Source: Angomonas deanei
Lineage: Eukaryota; Euglenozoa; Kinetoplastea; Trypanosomatida; Trypanosomatidae
Length of the DNA stretch: 64,000 nucleotides
Direction of reading: 5' to 3'
Assembly: GCA_903995115.1 (NCBI GenBank)
Contig: LR877147.1
Location: 1,088,001 to 1,152,000 of the forward strand
This document shows positions 1 to 11,585 of this stretch, one piece after another (position 1 is the stretch's first letter; every line of letters begins with the position of its first letter). Below the pieces are notes generated by a model. The model was not told the DNA's origin. It did not search any database and was given only the letters and a program-made list of their open reading frames with translations. The translations under genes were made by a program, and so were the position numbers.

Positions 1-367
1 ACGACCCTTCTTCGTGTTATTTTCCGTCACTTTACAATGAATGTGCGTCGGTCATGTGAATGTCATATTCTTTTAAGGGTGAATCTAAGAGATTACAGTA
101 CAGTATAATAAATGAATATACAAAGCAAAAACAGCACTTGAGAAGTACATTTCCTTTTTTAAAAAGTGAATGGGTGCCTGATCTAGTTGTATCTACTTTT
201 TATATTTAACCAAAACAATTTAAAAAAAAAAAAAAGGAGGTGGGTGTGGGGAAGGGGAACGGAAAATAATTAATCTTGAAGAAAAAAAAAAAGACATCAA
301 CATGCAGAGTGTTTAAGGAACACGTGCAGGCATGGAAAATGAATTGTGGAAACCTTTTTCGACTGTC
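1..367. other. AT-rich left flank, no gene seen
   Basis: I see no coding region here. On the minus strand, positions about 219-260 form a long polypyrimidine tract (poly-A/G on the plus strand). This is what a trans-splice acceptor for the next minus-strand gene, beyond the left edge, would look like. Confidence 0.5.
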
Positions 368-1192
368 TTACCAAATGCTAGACTCCGCTAAGTTGTTCGA
401 AAGAAACAGGTGCAGGTCTGGGTTGCTCGTTTCGGTCATGGAGGAGGTCAGGGAAGAAAACTCACCAAAGGGGTGGGAGGAGGCGAAACTGCCAGTGTGC
501 GTCAGGGACTTGGTGGCGACGCGTACCGTCTCGTCGTACTCGATGCGCAGCGCCGGGTGTCCCAGGACGTTGCGGGCCTCCGTGATGAGACTGTCCACCG
601 CCTCCACGTTGGTGGGGTCGATCTGGCGCATGCGCCTAAACCCCTCCTTCCTCCACAGCGTGTACTGTGCTACGATCTGCTCGTGTGTGGCGTGCGGGTC
701 CACCCCCAGCACGGTGTAGTAGGTGCCGGTGATGTTCTGGTGGGGGTAGGAACACCGCTTGGGGAGTCGCAGGCTAAAATTTCCCTCCGTGTTGGAACGA
801 CGGTTGGATTTGACAAACCGGTTACTCGAGCCCGAGTTGGACGTACGACTGGAGGTGGTATCCGTCTCTCTCCAATGGTTATTATTATTATTGACGTGAG
901 ATGAGACTCTTTCGTGGTGGTGATGATTGTGGTTCCCGCGGGCCCTCTGCCCACTGGACTCCATGTCCCCCAGAAAGTGGATCGGAATTTTCTCCACCGT
1001 TACACTGGCCAGCAAATTGGCCCTCGAGCTCTGCGTCAGTTCGGTGTAGCTGTGGGCGTGCGCGCAACTGTTTCCAAAGGAGCACCTCCCATACTCGTAG
1101 AACGCGGTGCAGATCTGATTCTTCTTGCTGCGTCTACTGCCAGAGCGATTGGGGGCAGTAGCGTATTCGACGGCGTTCACCCTAAAGGACAT
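368..1192 (-). CDS. CCCH zinc-finger protein with degenerate J-like domain
   Basis: This is a 274-residue protein starting at the ATG at 1192. Near residues 28-45 lies one CCCH finger with C-x8-C-x5-C-x3-H spacing (first Cys in QICTAFYEYGRC, then CSFGNSC and AHAH), a fold that usually binds RNA. A His/Asn-rich linker follows. From about residue 155, YYTVLGVDPHATHEQIVAQY resembles helices I-II of a DnaJ J domain, and a later RIEYDE resembles the J-domain end. The HPD tripeptide that activates Hsp70 is absent (RQIDPTN stands near its place), so an active co-chaperone role is doubtful. CCCH proteins are major mRNA regulators in kinetoplastids, where genes are transcribed polycistronically; that role here is inferred. 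Pairing of the two domains is seen directly, while the J assignment is by eye. Confidence 0.75.
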   Translation of the reverse strand: MSFRVNAVEYATAPNRSGSRRSKKNQICTAFYEYGRCSFGNSCAHAHSYTELTQSSRANLLASVTVEKIPIHFLGDMESSGQRARGNHNHHHHERVSSHVNNNNNHWRETDTTSSRTSNSGSSNRFVKSNRRSNTEGNFSLRLPKRCSYPHQNITGTYYTVLGVDPHATHEQIVAQYTLWRKEGFRRMRQIDPTNVEAVDSLITEARNVLGHPALRIEYDETVRVATKSLTHTGSFASSHPFGEFSSLTSSMTETSNPDLHLFLSNNLAESSIW

Positions 1193-1557
1193 GTGAAATG
1201 AAGTCGAGATGGAATCGCGAAAGACGGCGCGGCCTATGATCTAGTGTATAACTATTTTTGGTTTCCTTTGAGGAGAGGGAAAAGAAAGGGGTAAAAGGTG
1301 GTGCGGTATTCACTAGTTTTTTTTTTTCTTTTTTTGTCAGCTGCGCTCCATGGCAACAGGCGACGCTTAATACACACATATACAAAAACGTACTACTACT
1401 AAATATACTTTTTTTTTTTTTTCATACTTTTTTTATTTATTATGATTATGGTTATCACATGGTAACGTTTACTATTGTATATATAAATGTGTTTCGATTA
1501 ACGTGAAGAAGAAAAAACCTGAGAAATACAAATACTAACTACTAGTTTTAATAGAGC
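1193..1557. other. Intergenic region with minus-strand splice signal
   Basis: No gene is visible. A purine run at about 1268-1296 reads as a polypyrimidine tract on the minus strand and is followed by AG dinucleotides before the ATG at 1192. It is the likely trans-splice acceptor region of the CCCH gene. Long T runs occur at 1318-1335 and 1409-1431. Confidence 0.5.
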
Positions 1558-2340
1558 TTACTTTTTAGGGGCAGTCTTCTCGCTGACTGAGGCGCGAAGT
1601 TCCTCGATAAGGTCCTCCGCCTCCTTACCGCTATGTCTCTTACCGGGCTGCATGCGCATCAAGTCCTTATCCACGGCGTAGCGCTTGTTGAGGAACTTCT
1701 TCAGCATATCTCCTCTTGCCTTTTCTAAATCATCCCGAATACGGTCCTTGCGCTCCTTATACGCCGACGTCTCTCGCGCCATGCGCTCCGTGTCCATCCG
1801 CTTTAGCTCCGCCATCTCCTCCTGCGTGAGGGCCTTCTTACGCTTGTCGAAATCCTCGCGCACCACCTGTTCAAAAGGAGTGGTGTAGTTCGCCCCCTCC
1901 TTTCCAATACCTTGGTCCTCACGGGCAACCTTCTTGGTCTGTTCGGGGTCGAGCTCCCACAGGCGCCACTCATTCCACTTTTGGGCGGTTTCCAACTCTC
2001 TCCAGGTAATCTGAAGAATGTACTCCACCGGCCATCCCCAGAAGAACTTCTTTTCTATCGTACACCAGTCATCGCCGCACTCCTTCACGGAGTAGTTTAC
2101 ACGCTTCACTAATGTCATGGCCACGTTGTAATAGGTAGATTCAGGAGGGATATCCGAGCTCATCAAAAAGGCCTGTAGCTCCGACGAAGCCGCTAGCAGT
2201 TTTGGCTTCCACAGCGGTTCTACGGCCACACCAGCTAAACCTGTCGTGGCCTTCACAGGGAACGCTCGAGGAATGTACTCGTCACTGATGATTCTCAGTG
2301 GGAGGGTGCGGCGAAAGAGACTTATACGGGACGGAAACAT
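1558..2340 (-). CDS. NDUFA5: NADH:ubiquinone oxidoreductase (complex I) subunit NDUFA5-like
   Basis: This is a 260-residue protein. I chose the ATG at 2340; the longer frame to 2373 opens only with TTG. The first ~25 residues are Arg-rich and lack acids at the very start (MFPSRISLFRRTLPLR), consistent with a mitochondrial presequence. Residues ~36-115 match the NDUFA5/B13 pattern: TGLAGVAVEP, a leucine-rich helix, IPPESTYY, then an acidic helix ending WRELETAQKW. NDUFA5 is a supernumerary subunit of the complex I peripheral arm on the matrix side. The charged C-terminal ~110 residues, predicted helical, are much longer than in animals (whole protein ~116 residues). The assignment rests on motif resemblance. 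Confidence 0.7.
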   Translation of the reverse strand: MFPSRISLFRRTLPLRIISDEYIPRAFPVKATTGLAGVAVEPLWKPKLLAASSELQAFLMSSDIPPESTYYNVAMTLVKRVNYSVKECGDDWCTIEKKFFWGWPVEYILQITWRELETAQKWNEWRLWELDPEQTKKVAREDQGIGKEGANYTTPFEQVVREDFDKRKKALTQEEMAELKRMDTERMARETSAYKERKDRIRDDLEKARGDMLKKFLNKRYAVDKDLMRMQPGKRHSGKEAEDLIEELRASVSEKTAPKK

Positions 2341-2544
2341 TTCTAAATCTAAACTACTATAGTGTTCAGTCAAATGCTATATTCTTATTCGGGTTGTTCG
2401 TATGCTACTACTACTACTAAAACCTATGGGCAATGAAGCAGGAGAAGATGAGGATCTACAGGTAGGGATAGGGCCACACTATACGGTAGTTTCCCCTCCT
2501 CAAAATAAAAGAGCACACGTACAAAGCAAAAAATGATGTAGCAC

Positions 2545-2766
2545 CTAATTCACAAACAGAATTCTAAACGCCAATATTATACACAAAACAGACACCCACA
2601 AGGATAATCGATCTCCCACCACACTGCACTTGTAGAGGAACTTTTTGTAGAACTCCACACTATCCCTATGAAACAGGGTTGGACGATACTGTCGAACGTA
2701 GGTGGCTGTACAAATGAGAAGCACCAGTACGTATATCAATGACTCCACGTTAAACAAAACACTCAT
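2545..2766 (-). CDS. TMEM167/Kish family small membrane protein
   Basis: This is a 73-residue protein with two hydrophobic segments (about residues 9-24 and 54-70). It aligns by eye along its whole length with TMEM167/Kish: MSVLFNVESLIYVLVLLICT against the family start MSAIFNFQSLL, then the Tyr-Val/Ile-Arg turn, the basic Lys-Cys region and the terminal LAFRILFVN. Family length is 72-74 residues, so it is complete. Kish proteins reside in the early secretory pathway/Golgi and are needed for constitutive secretion. Confidence 0.85.
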   Translation of the reverse strand: MSVLFNVESLIYVLVLLICTATYVRQYRPTLFHRDSVEFYKKFLYKCSVVGDRLSLWVSVLCIILAFRILFVN

Positions 2767-3045
2767 GGAGAGATACTAAGGGGGTAGTTGTGTGGGACTA
2801 ACAAAAAAAAAAAAAAAAAAAGGACTTTCTCGAAAAACAGAAAACAGAGAGGAATAAATCGTTGAGACGTTGCTTCACATGGTGTTGTACCGCACCAACA
2901 ACTGCGCACTTGAAAAAAACTTCCCACGTGAGTCATGCTTTTACAATGTTGAAAATAGTGTATCTCTAAAATAAAGTATCTATTCCAGCAAAAACAATAA
3001 GAACCAGTGTGGACAATATGTCTATTTGTATCTATTATCCCAGCG

Positions 3046-6000
3046 TTACACATGATGATGGGACATACTCTCATGGGATGCGCTTGTGTCGCCACGGCTC
3101 AGTCGCCGCTGTCCGGTTTCTTGCGAACGGAGGGCGTAGGGAGCCTCCGGCAACGGGGGCGGTGAGGTCGGCAGCCACTGTCGGACAGACGGGGAAGACG
3201 CATTCGCCCGTTCCGGGTCCATGCTCCTCCTCAACTCTTCCAGCTCCGCTTGATACTGTTCTGCCGTGGCCTGTGCCGTCAGAAGTTTCCTTCTCAACTC
3301 TACTTCCTGCGAGGTGGAAGGACCAGTGGGGTTGTAGCGTCCCTTGGTGCGGGGTCCGCCAATGTCCACGTCTTGCGACTCGCGCTGCCAACGCTTGCCG
3401 GAGCCAGTCTGCGTTTTACTCTGCTTCCTCAGCAGCACATTCTCAGCCTGCAACTTCTCCACCACCAACTTCAAATTCGCGATGACAGTTTCGAGCACCT
3501 CCACCTGATCTTGCTGCGTGCGGTCTTTAGGGGTTTGACGCTCCGAGTCAGTTTGCATGAGGGTATCCAAGTGACGGGTCAGACGGCGGACGGTCAAGTT
3601 GAGGGATTCGGTTTTGAATTTGAGCTCGAGCACTTCATTTGCCTTTTTGAGTATTTCAGCTCGGAGAGATTCTTCGTTCTGATCGCCGGCGGAGCTTGGG
3701 CAGCCGTAGATGCGCATAATGCTGTCCACCCCCACGTTCTTGGTAAGTGCCAAGTCCGTTGCGAGCCGTCTTAATGACTGCTTCAGCATCGCCATCTCGA
3801 ACCGTAGAATGTTTTCTGTTTTTGGCGTGTCCACCTCAATCTTGTGGCGCAAATCATCCAACGCGGACTCCAGTTGCATCACAATTTTAGTATGATTCCT
3901 AACATCCTTCGCAGAGGGTAAGTGTTCTGGGCTAACAGGGCTGGTTGTAGTCGACTCGTAGTGGGAGAGACCACCCTGGGGGCGACTCTCTAGCTCCCTA
4001 ATGCGCGCCTCGAGTTTATCCACCAGCGCCCACGGATCGCCGGAGCGGGTCGTGGATTGTTTTTCGGCATTCGCACGATAGCGGCTCAGTTCGGCGTCAG
4101 ACTCGGCCTTCAGACGGAGGGCCCTCGCCAGCTCAAAGGCGTGCTGCTTCTCCATGTTCTCCTTCTCGCTTCGCAAATCCGCCAGCTGCTGTCGAACCGT
4201 CTTCGAGCCACTCTTCCCAGAAGAGATTTGCTCTCTTGCCGCGGCGAGATCCTTCTCGAGTCGATTGACTGAACTCCTCAAGGAGGATATTTGAAACAGA
4301 TTTTCCCTCTGATTTCGCTCCACCTCTCGCTGCACAATGGCGGCAATCTGCGGCTGGAGCAAAGCGTCTTCTTCCTTGACCGGGGCCTCCGCGACCTTCG
4401 GCTTGCTGTAGCTTACGGCGGGTCTGGGGCTGTCCCTCTCCGCACTTGTCGAAGGTGAACTCTCCTCTTGTGGCGATGAGAGCTTATGAGGGCTGGTGAT
4501 GCTGAGTGTTTGCATTCCCCTGTGGGTGGCTTGCGGAGGCGGGGGAGACACGGCAGAGTGCGTTTGCTGTCCTGGATGGGAGTAACGCTGGGCCTTCAGC
4601 TCCGCAATTTCCCTGTCCTTCGCACGGAGCTGATTGTGCAGTTTGAAGATGAGTCGCTGGGCGTCCTCGTTTTTGCTCACAATCGTCTCTTCATTCGATA
4701 CCTTCTCCTTCAGCTCCTTCTGAAACGTCCGCACCCGCTGTTCCAACGCTTTCATCTGTTCGAGCGCTTCACCCTGGATGGAGCCCATTCGCTGAGCCAG
4801 TGCGATTTCGTGGCGCCCCTGTCGTGCGGCCTCTCCTCCCTTTTGAGCTTCATCCATCAGCTTTTGCCGCAACAAGTTAGACGCCAACATAAGCTTGTCG
4901 TTGTGCTCTTTCAGAGTGTTCACATCCTTTTGTAGTTCCTCGTTGAGGGCGACCAACGACTTTGAGCGGTCCGTGTTGATTTGCTGATACGAAATTTCAC
5001 TCTGCAGTCCGTCCAACCTGGATTTCAGCTCCGCGGCGTCGATTTGTACACTTCTGGCGTTGTTGCGCTCGGCCGCCAGCATTTCCTTTGTCATGCTCAA
5101 CTCCTGTTGGCAAGCCACAAGTTGTGCGCGAAGTTCGCCGACGAGAGCCGGCTCGGAGGCTTTTGTGACACTTGACACAAGGTCCATGGTTGTGTTCTTT
5201 TCCATTTCTCGAACTCGGTCCGTGTCCACCTGTTTCGCCATAAGGACATTCTTCTCTTTTTCCTGGTTGAACTGCTCCGAAAGTAGCATTTCACGATTCC
5301 GCAGACTTTCGATCATCGCCGCCTGATCTCTTATGATTCCCGTCAGCATCTCCACATTGGCACTCTCGCGCACGGCGGTTGGCGCGGGAGAGGCGGGCTG
5401 GGCGTTTGAGGAGGGCAGAACATTAGAGGACGGTGAGGCGACATTCTCCACCAACTTTGGTGTTTCGGGCCTGTTCGCGGCCGTGGCACCCCCACCACTC
5501 GTGACATCCTGGGAGGGAAATGGTGCGGTGGCGCTTTCCAGTGAACGCAGGTTTGCCTCCCGCTGGGCCGCGTCGATTCGTTGGGCCAGCTGCGACTCCA
5601 GCACAATATTCGTCGTTTTCACCGTCTTCAACTCGGACTGCAGACGAATGATCTCCTGTGTAAGCGATCGTAGTTGATCGGATAAGGTCGAGTGGTCTGC
5701 GCTCTGCAAGATTGGGGCTGCGTCGTTGAGGGATAGACTTTGGCCGACACCATTGATGGCCTCCTTAAACCGCTCCACCATCGCCTCGTTCTCACTGAAC
5801 AACCGTTGGTGTAAGCCCTCCATCCTGCTCGCCTCCTCCAGCTGGGCCTCCACGTACTTCAGCCTCTCATTCTGCAGTTGGCTCTCCAGTTGTCGTATCT
5901 TGTCGTCCTTCTTGGTCAGCATCTCACGCAGGCAAAGGACTGTTGTGTTCCGTCGCCCGCCTAGCCACCTCGGACTGCGTCTCGTGCGATTTATGAATTC

Positions 6001-9000
6001 GTTCTTCCCTATTCCGCGCTTTTTGCCTCTCGTCATCTAGCTGTGATTTATAGAACTCCACCTTTTCGTTGAGTCTGACGATCTCATCCTTGAGCTCCAC
6101 CGCCGTCGCGCTCGCTTTTTTCCATTCAATTGCCGCCGCGTCCAGCTGTTTCTGCAGACCCGCCTTTTCCCTGGACAGTTCGTTCTGCTTCAGCAGCGCC
6201 GCCTTATACTCCCGGACTGCAATATCCGGGTCGTCTGTCATGGTGCTTCGCTTTATGGCGCCAGTTTCCCCCAGCGCCTGTATCGCGAGGGGTGGGGAGT
6301 CAGACTTTGAAAACACAGTGTCCTTGAGGTGTACGAGCGTCTGTAGGGTGGTCTCGTCTAACGGGGAGAGCGACCAGCTGCCAAACTCCATCCGGGAGAT
6401 TTCCTCCTCCAGCTGTTTGATGAAGGCGTCTTGTCTGGCGATCTTGGCCTCCGCACTCTTGCACTCCTCCCTACATTCCGTCGCGGTACGCGTGCTTTCC
6501 CGAACCTTGGATCGAGCCTCGCGTAGCTTTTGATCGAGAAAATCGGCCTTCGCCGCATCTCCCACAATTTTAAGCATGGCGATCTGTTGCTCAATCGTCT
6601 GAGCCGCGTTTTCTTGATCCGAAAGTTGCATCGCGAGGGACTTGTTCTGTCCGCGCAGGGAGTCGATTTCTTGTGTGGCACGACGGTATCTCTTGTCCAT
6701 CAGCTCACCCCTGTACGGTGATAAGCTGCCCTTTTCGATCCGCTGCGTGCTTCGGAGGTAATCCACAACCGACAGCATTTGTTCAACGTACTTGCGATAA
6801 AGCCGGTAGGCACTCAGCTTGTACGCACTTGCCTCGTTTGACACAATGTGAAAGTTGGCCTCTGTGGCCGCCAGCTGTACCTTGTACCGCTTCACCTGAA
6901 TCAAGGCGAGTTCGCACTGTTTGCGGAGCGAGGAATGCTCTCGGATGGCCGCGCTCACAAATTCACTCACGGCGTTCGACTTGCCGGAGTCCTTAATGAG
7001 GAGTATTTCCTGCTTCGCCCCTTCCAAATTCAGTTCCAGCGCCTTCACGGACGACTGAAGGTCGGTGGAGTGCAGCAGCAGACCTAGGTTAATGGATTTA
7101 AGCCTAGCAATTTCCTTTTCCAATCGGCTAACGTGCGCCACCACATCTGGCGGTCGTGTACTTTTCAGCGATGCGCCGTCGCCATTCCCGCTACCCGAAG
7201 GTGATTCCTCGTTGGCTGTTGTGGTTTCATCCTTCGGGACGGCCGCCTTCGAAGCGCTTCTCACAATATCCTGGCGCGCCTCGTCCAACTCCTTTTCGAG
7301 CATGTCCACCTCTTGTGTTTTGTCCTCCAACCGCTTGAGGCACAGGGTATATTTCTGTCGCCAGACTGTCGCCTCGGCCTCCCAGTGGGGCTCGGCCGTG
7401 CCTTTGCTGGTATCGCCGCCGCTAGCGCGAACCTTGAGGGATTCCACCTCAATCTTCAATTCGTCATTTTCTTTTTGTAAGTCGTCCTTCTCCCTCTTGT
7501 ACTGTTTGTTCAAAATCCGCAAGTCGTGCAGCTCCTGATACTGGTCAAGATTACGGTAGACCTCCCTCAGTTTGTTCAGGTGTTCGGAATCTTCGCGGAA
7601 GAGCTTTCCGTTGAGAACAGAGTTGGCGATACCTTGCAGATAGCTCAGCATTTCCTCCTCCGAGTTGTGCGTTGCCTTCGACGGGGGTAAAACAAACCCC
7701 GAGGATTCTCCTTCGAACGCCTCTTGCATTAGTTTGAAAGTAGTATCCATTGTCCGCTTCATCCGCTTCATCGAGTTCTCCGACTCCTCCTGCGACGATC
7801 GCCCTCCGCAATCGTTGAAGAAGGGTCGCCTCCCGTCTGCGCAGTAGCACAATTTTTTTGTAAAACATCCCTGCTGTGTCCCGAATCCAGACGTTGTATA
7901 CCGTCGGTGACCTCCTTGTTTGTCTTCTTCAGCGATGTATTTTCTCCGCTGAGTTCCTCATTCACCTCACCTAATGCGGACAACTGATCATGGAGCACCT
8001 CATTTTCCTTGGTCAAATTTTCCTTGTTCGTTTGGTCCGCCTTGATTTGGGCTTCTAACTCATTTCCCGACTTTTGAAGTCCCTTTATCTTCTCCCCAAG
8101 TGAAGCAATTAAATTGTCTTTGGCGTTCAGCTGCTCGCGAAGGGCCTTCGCCAATGTGGCCCACCGAGAATTACTCAGTTGGATTCCCTCCGTGTCTTTG
8201 TTGTCCAACTCGCTCGTTGCTCCAGCTGCGGCAAATATGGCCTCCCGGTACTGATCTCTCTCCCTGATAATCGCGTCCTTCTCTGCAATCGCAGCGGCGA
8301 GCTCCTCCCTTAATTTAATGATCGTTTCAGAGTTGTCACGGATTGTCAGCGCGGTTTGGTCCAGTCGACGGGTCATACTATGCGTGTGCCCTGTTGAGTT
8401 TGCGTCCTCTATTCCCTGCAAACCGCTAATCACATCAATATGCTCTTTCAGCAAATTTATGGACGTTGTGATATCCGCTAATTCGGTGGTTTCAAATGTC
8501 TTTTTAATGGCGTCGTCAATTCTAGATTTTACAAATTCACTAAAGTGTTCCGCGTCTTTTCGTCGTGCGCTGAGTTCCTGAAAATACTTCTCCCTATAAT
8601 CTTCATTTTTTTCACTATCCTCTTCGACCAAAAGATGGCCTTCTTTCATTCTGTCCACCAGGTCATCTAGTTGTCTCAGCTGCTCGGAGGTCAGTCCCAG
8701 TTCAAAGCGCAGTTTTGTATCCATCAGCGGCTGCAAACGGACTTTATTCATCCAATGGCGTCGGTCTCGCTCAAGCCACTCGACCTCCTCCTTCAAGACA
8801 TTCACCTCTTCCTTAAGCGTATCAATTTCATTGAAAGACGCGGCATTTTGCGGTCTCAAACTATTGATTTCCTCTTCCGTCACGCCAACCCGTTTGCACA
8901 ATTCCTGCAATGCCGCAGTAAAGGTTAGGGAGTCCTGCATATTGTTTAAGCGCTCGCGTAGCTGGGAATTTTCGCTCTGTAAAATTTCAATTGTCTTCAA

Positions 9001-10311
9001 CGATTCTTCTAATTCATTACGCATTCTCTGAAGGCCCTCATTTTTATTTTCCTTTTCATAATCCTTGATCAGTCTGTTCAGGCGTGCGTTTTCGGTTTCA
9101 AACGCATCGATGCGCATTTCCAGTTGGTCCACATCCGCAACGAGTTCGTCATTTTCGCGCTCCAAACGATGCACTTCAGCGGTGGGGCGTTGAGATTCAT
9201 TTTTACCTTCCCCTTTCGAATCGGCTTCCCGCATTATATCCCCGTCGGAATCACTAGGAGAGTTGGAGTTCGACTCGTCATCAAAACGTCTCTTTGAAAT
9301 GGTGCCCATTTTCGAAATTTGATTGTTGAGATTCGTAATTGTTTTTTCGCTTTCCGCAATCTCGTTTTCTAAATCCTGTATTTGTGCATTCTTTTCCTCC
9401 AGTTGGGTCAATAGGCCGTCAATTTTTGCCTTGTCCCTCAGCTTTTCCTGTTTTATCATTTCTTCCGAGACACTCTTTAATAGCTGAAAATCCTTCAGTG
9501 CTTCAGACTCGCGCCTCTCGCACAGCTCTTCAGCTCGGTCTCTCGACTCCACGAGACGAATATTCTCCTCTTGGAGTTTAGTCACTCTTTCTTTTAACTG
9601 CTTTAGTTCGCTGTCACCGTGCGTTCGCTTGTCTCTCGTTTTTTGTTTCATTTCTTCTAGCTGTTCTTCTGTTTTCGCCGACTTTTCAAGTAGTTTTTTG
9701 TATTTTGAAACCAAGTGCTTATACTCGAGGTGCGCTTTATCAAAGTCATTTGAGCTTTTCTCGTTTTCCTGGAGGCGCGTCAGTTGCTGCTGGTTCATTT
9801 CATTTACAGTGCGCTTCATTTTGTTTAGTTCGATCGACAAAGAGTCATTTTCTTCTTTGAGGCGGGCTAATTCTGGGTCAAAGCCGCCGCCGTCTGTTAA
9901 CTTTTCACGGTTAGTCTTGTCGAACTGATATCTACTCGAGGCGGCTCTTAAGCGCCGGATTTCCTCGTTTTGAGACTCTACCTTACCCTCGAGAATTTTT
10001 CTAGCATTTTCCGAAGAGGCCACAATATCAGTCTTTTCCTTTTTTAAAGTGTTTATCTCGCTGGAGCACTTTTGACACACGACTTTAAGTAAATTTCCTA
10101 AAATAATCGTCTTTTCGGGATTCTTCATCTCTGGGTCGCTTTTTGTGAACTCGTAATTGGATACTAGCGACATTACCTTTTCAATGTGCATAAACTTGTC
10201 GGAAGTATGCAGCTGGTCGACGGGGATTCGGCTAATTTGTTTCCACATTGCGGAAGTGTCCACACTGGCTTCGGTAGCATCCGAATACGAATACGAATAA
10301 GAATCAGACAT
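3046..10311 (-). CDS. CEP290: CEP290-like ciliary transition-zone protein, coding sequence split over three frames
   Basis: Three minus-strand frames, 10311-7768 (847 aa), 7852-5924 (642 aa) and 6036-3046 (996 aa), follow one another with short overlaps and no spacer. Together they span 2,422 codons, close to the ~2,480 residues of human CEP290. All are heptad-rich coiled coil. The first begins SDSYSYSYS, then MWKQISRIPVDQL, matching CEP290's N-terminal NWKEIMKVDPDDL. The third contains VLETVIANLKLVVEKLQAEN near its C-terminus, matching CEP290's ELEKTIGLMKKVVEKVQREN. CEP290 links microtubules to the ciliary membrane at the transition zone. Frame changes lie in the overlaps 7768-7852 and 5924-6036; an A7 run (minus strand, 7853-7859) sits at the edge of the first. 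No polypyrimidine/AG signal separates the parts, so I treat them as one gene interrupted by two frame changes, which could be sequence errors or real. Confidence 0.75.
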
Positions 10312-11585
10312 TTTCAGCAGTCCAACAATTTGCCCGCGGATGGAATTTGATTTGTTCGGTTGCTGGTCTCTCTAAAAATATTTTCTGAACAAAAAAAAAA
10401 AAGAGAGAAATAATGACGAAAGGGGCGCGAAAAAAATAAAGAGCTTTATCGCGTCTTGTAAAGGGGGATCTTCTTATTAAAAATATGTATATTCCTTTCT
10501 TCTTTATTGAATTATATCAACAACTTAAAAATGAAACAAGAGAAAGAAAAGTAGATGGGAAATTTGCGAGCAAACACAAACAATAAAAATAAAAGCTTGC
10601 ATTTTTTTTTTTTTTTAGAAGGTTCGTCTACTTTCACTTCGGTAACATTAAAAAAAGTTTTAATTTTATTTTCTTTCTTCGGGAATGGGAACCCCCAAAC
10701 AAATAGTATTAAGTTTTATATATATTTACGAAAATACACACTAAGAGGAAGCATTTGGTAATAATTCTTTCTTATAGGCTTTGTAAAATGAGCAATTGTT
10801 GTTATCTGTACGGCAAAAACTAAAAAAAAAAAAAATTATGAATACAAAAACGCTCAGCGATTATCAACCCGACCGCCACTCTTTATGTACTACTGTTCAG
10901 GAGAAGCGCAATTTTATTTTGTCGATTCACCAAAAAATTTGGATCCTTTTTATTGTTGGAGTTTCATGCCAACGCAACTGCAGTTAACCCGGTAATTGTC
11001 AATGTGACGCCATTTCAGGAGTTTGGTGCGGAGCGGCTTCTTGATAATTAGACATACACTAAATAAGGAAGACGACGCCGCACTTACGAGAAAGGGGTCG
11101 AAGATAAAGCGTCTACAAAGAGAACACTTCTGTCTTCGGTGGCGCTCCTCTGTTTAGTATATATTTCCGTTTATTTGCTCCTGTGCGCACCTTTTGCAGT
11201 TGTCGTTATAATTACCGCTCTTCACTTACTTGATTATTAAATATTGCCACTCCGGCCTGCTTAGGGCAATTGCCTGCCTCAGGTTACTTCAAATTCAGTC
11301 TCAACAATAAAAAAATGAAGATCGATAAATAAGCTTGCACGACAATGGGATGGAGCATACGGCGAAAAAGAAAAAGAAGGGAAAGCGCAAGATTCACCCG
11401 CCGCCACTACATTTCCTGAACCTTGTTTTTAACTTCTTTAATTTATTGAGTCGCCCGCTTGCTTCATTCTTCTACTTTACGTTCTCGTTGCAGCGCGGCT
11501 ATGTTCTTAATGGGTCGGATGATTGCGTGCAAAAGCGGCGGACGAGGAAATACATGTCGCTGTGAAAGTGTCGTCCGTTTCAAGG
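10312..11585. other. Long AT-rich intergenic region, no gene recognised
   Basis: This is about 1.27 kb between the CEP290-like gene and the phosphatase gene. It is AT-rich with many homopolymer runs and only short, lysine- or phenylalanine-rich open frames that do not look coding. No tRNA B-box, spliced-leader or rRNA-like sequence is apparent. Just upstream of the CEP290-like start (about 10388-10440), A/G-rich plus-strand sequence reads as a minus-strand polypyrimidine tract. Confidence 0.5.

Noticed and set aside
10312-11585. Search for tRNA, 5S, spliced-leader or U-snRNA genes in the long spacers
   Set aside because: No B-box, spliced-leader core or snRNA signature was found by eye here or at 13727-15072.
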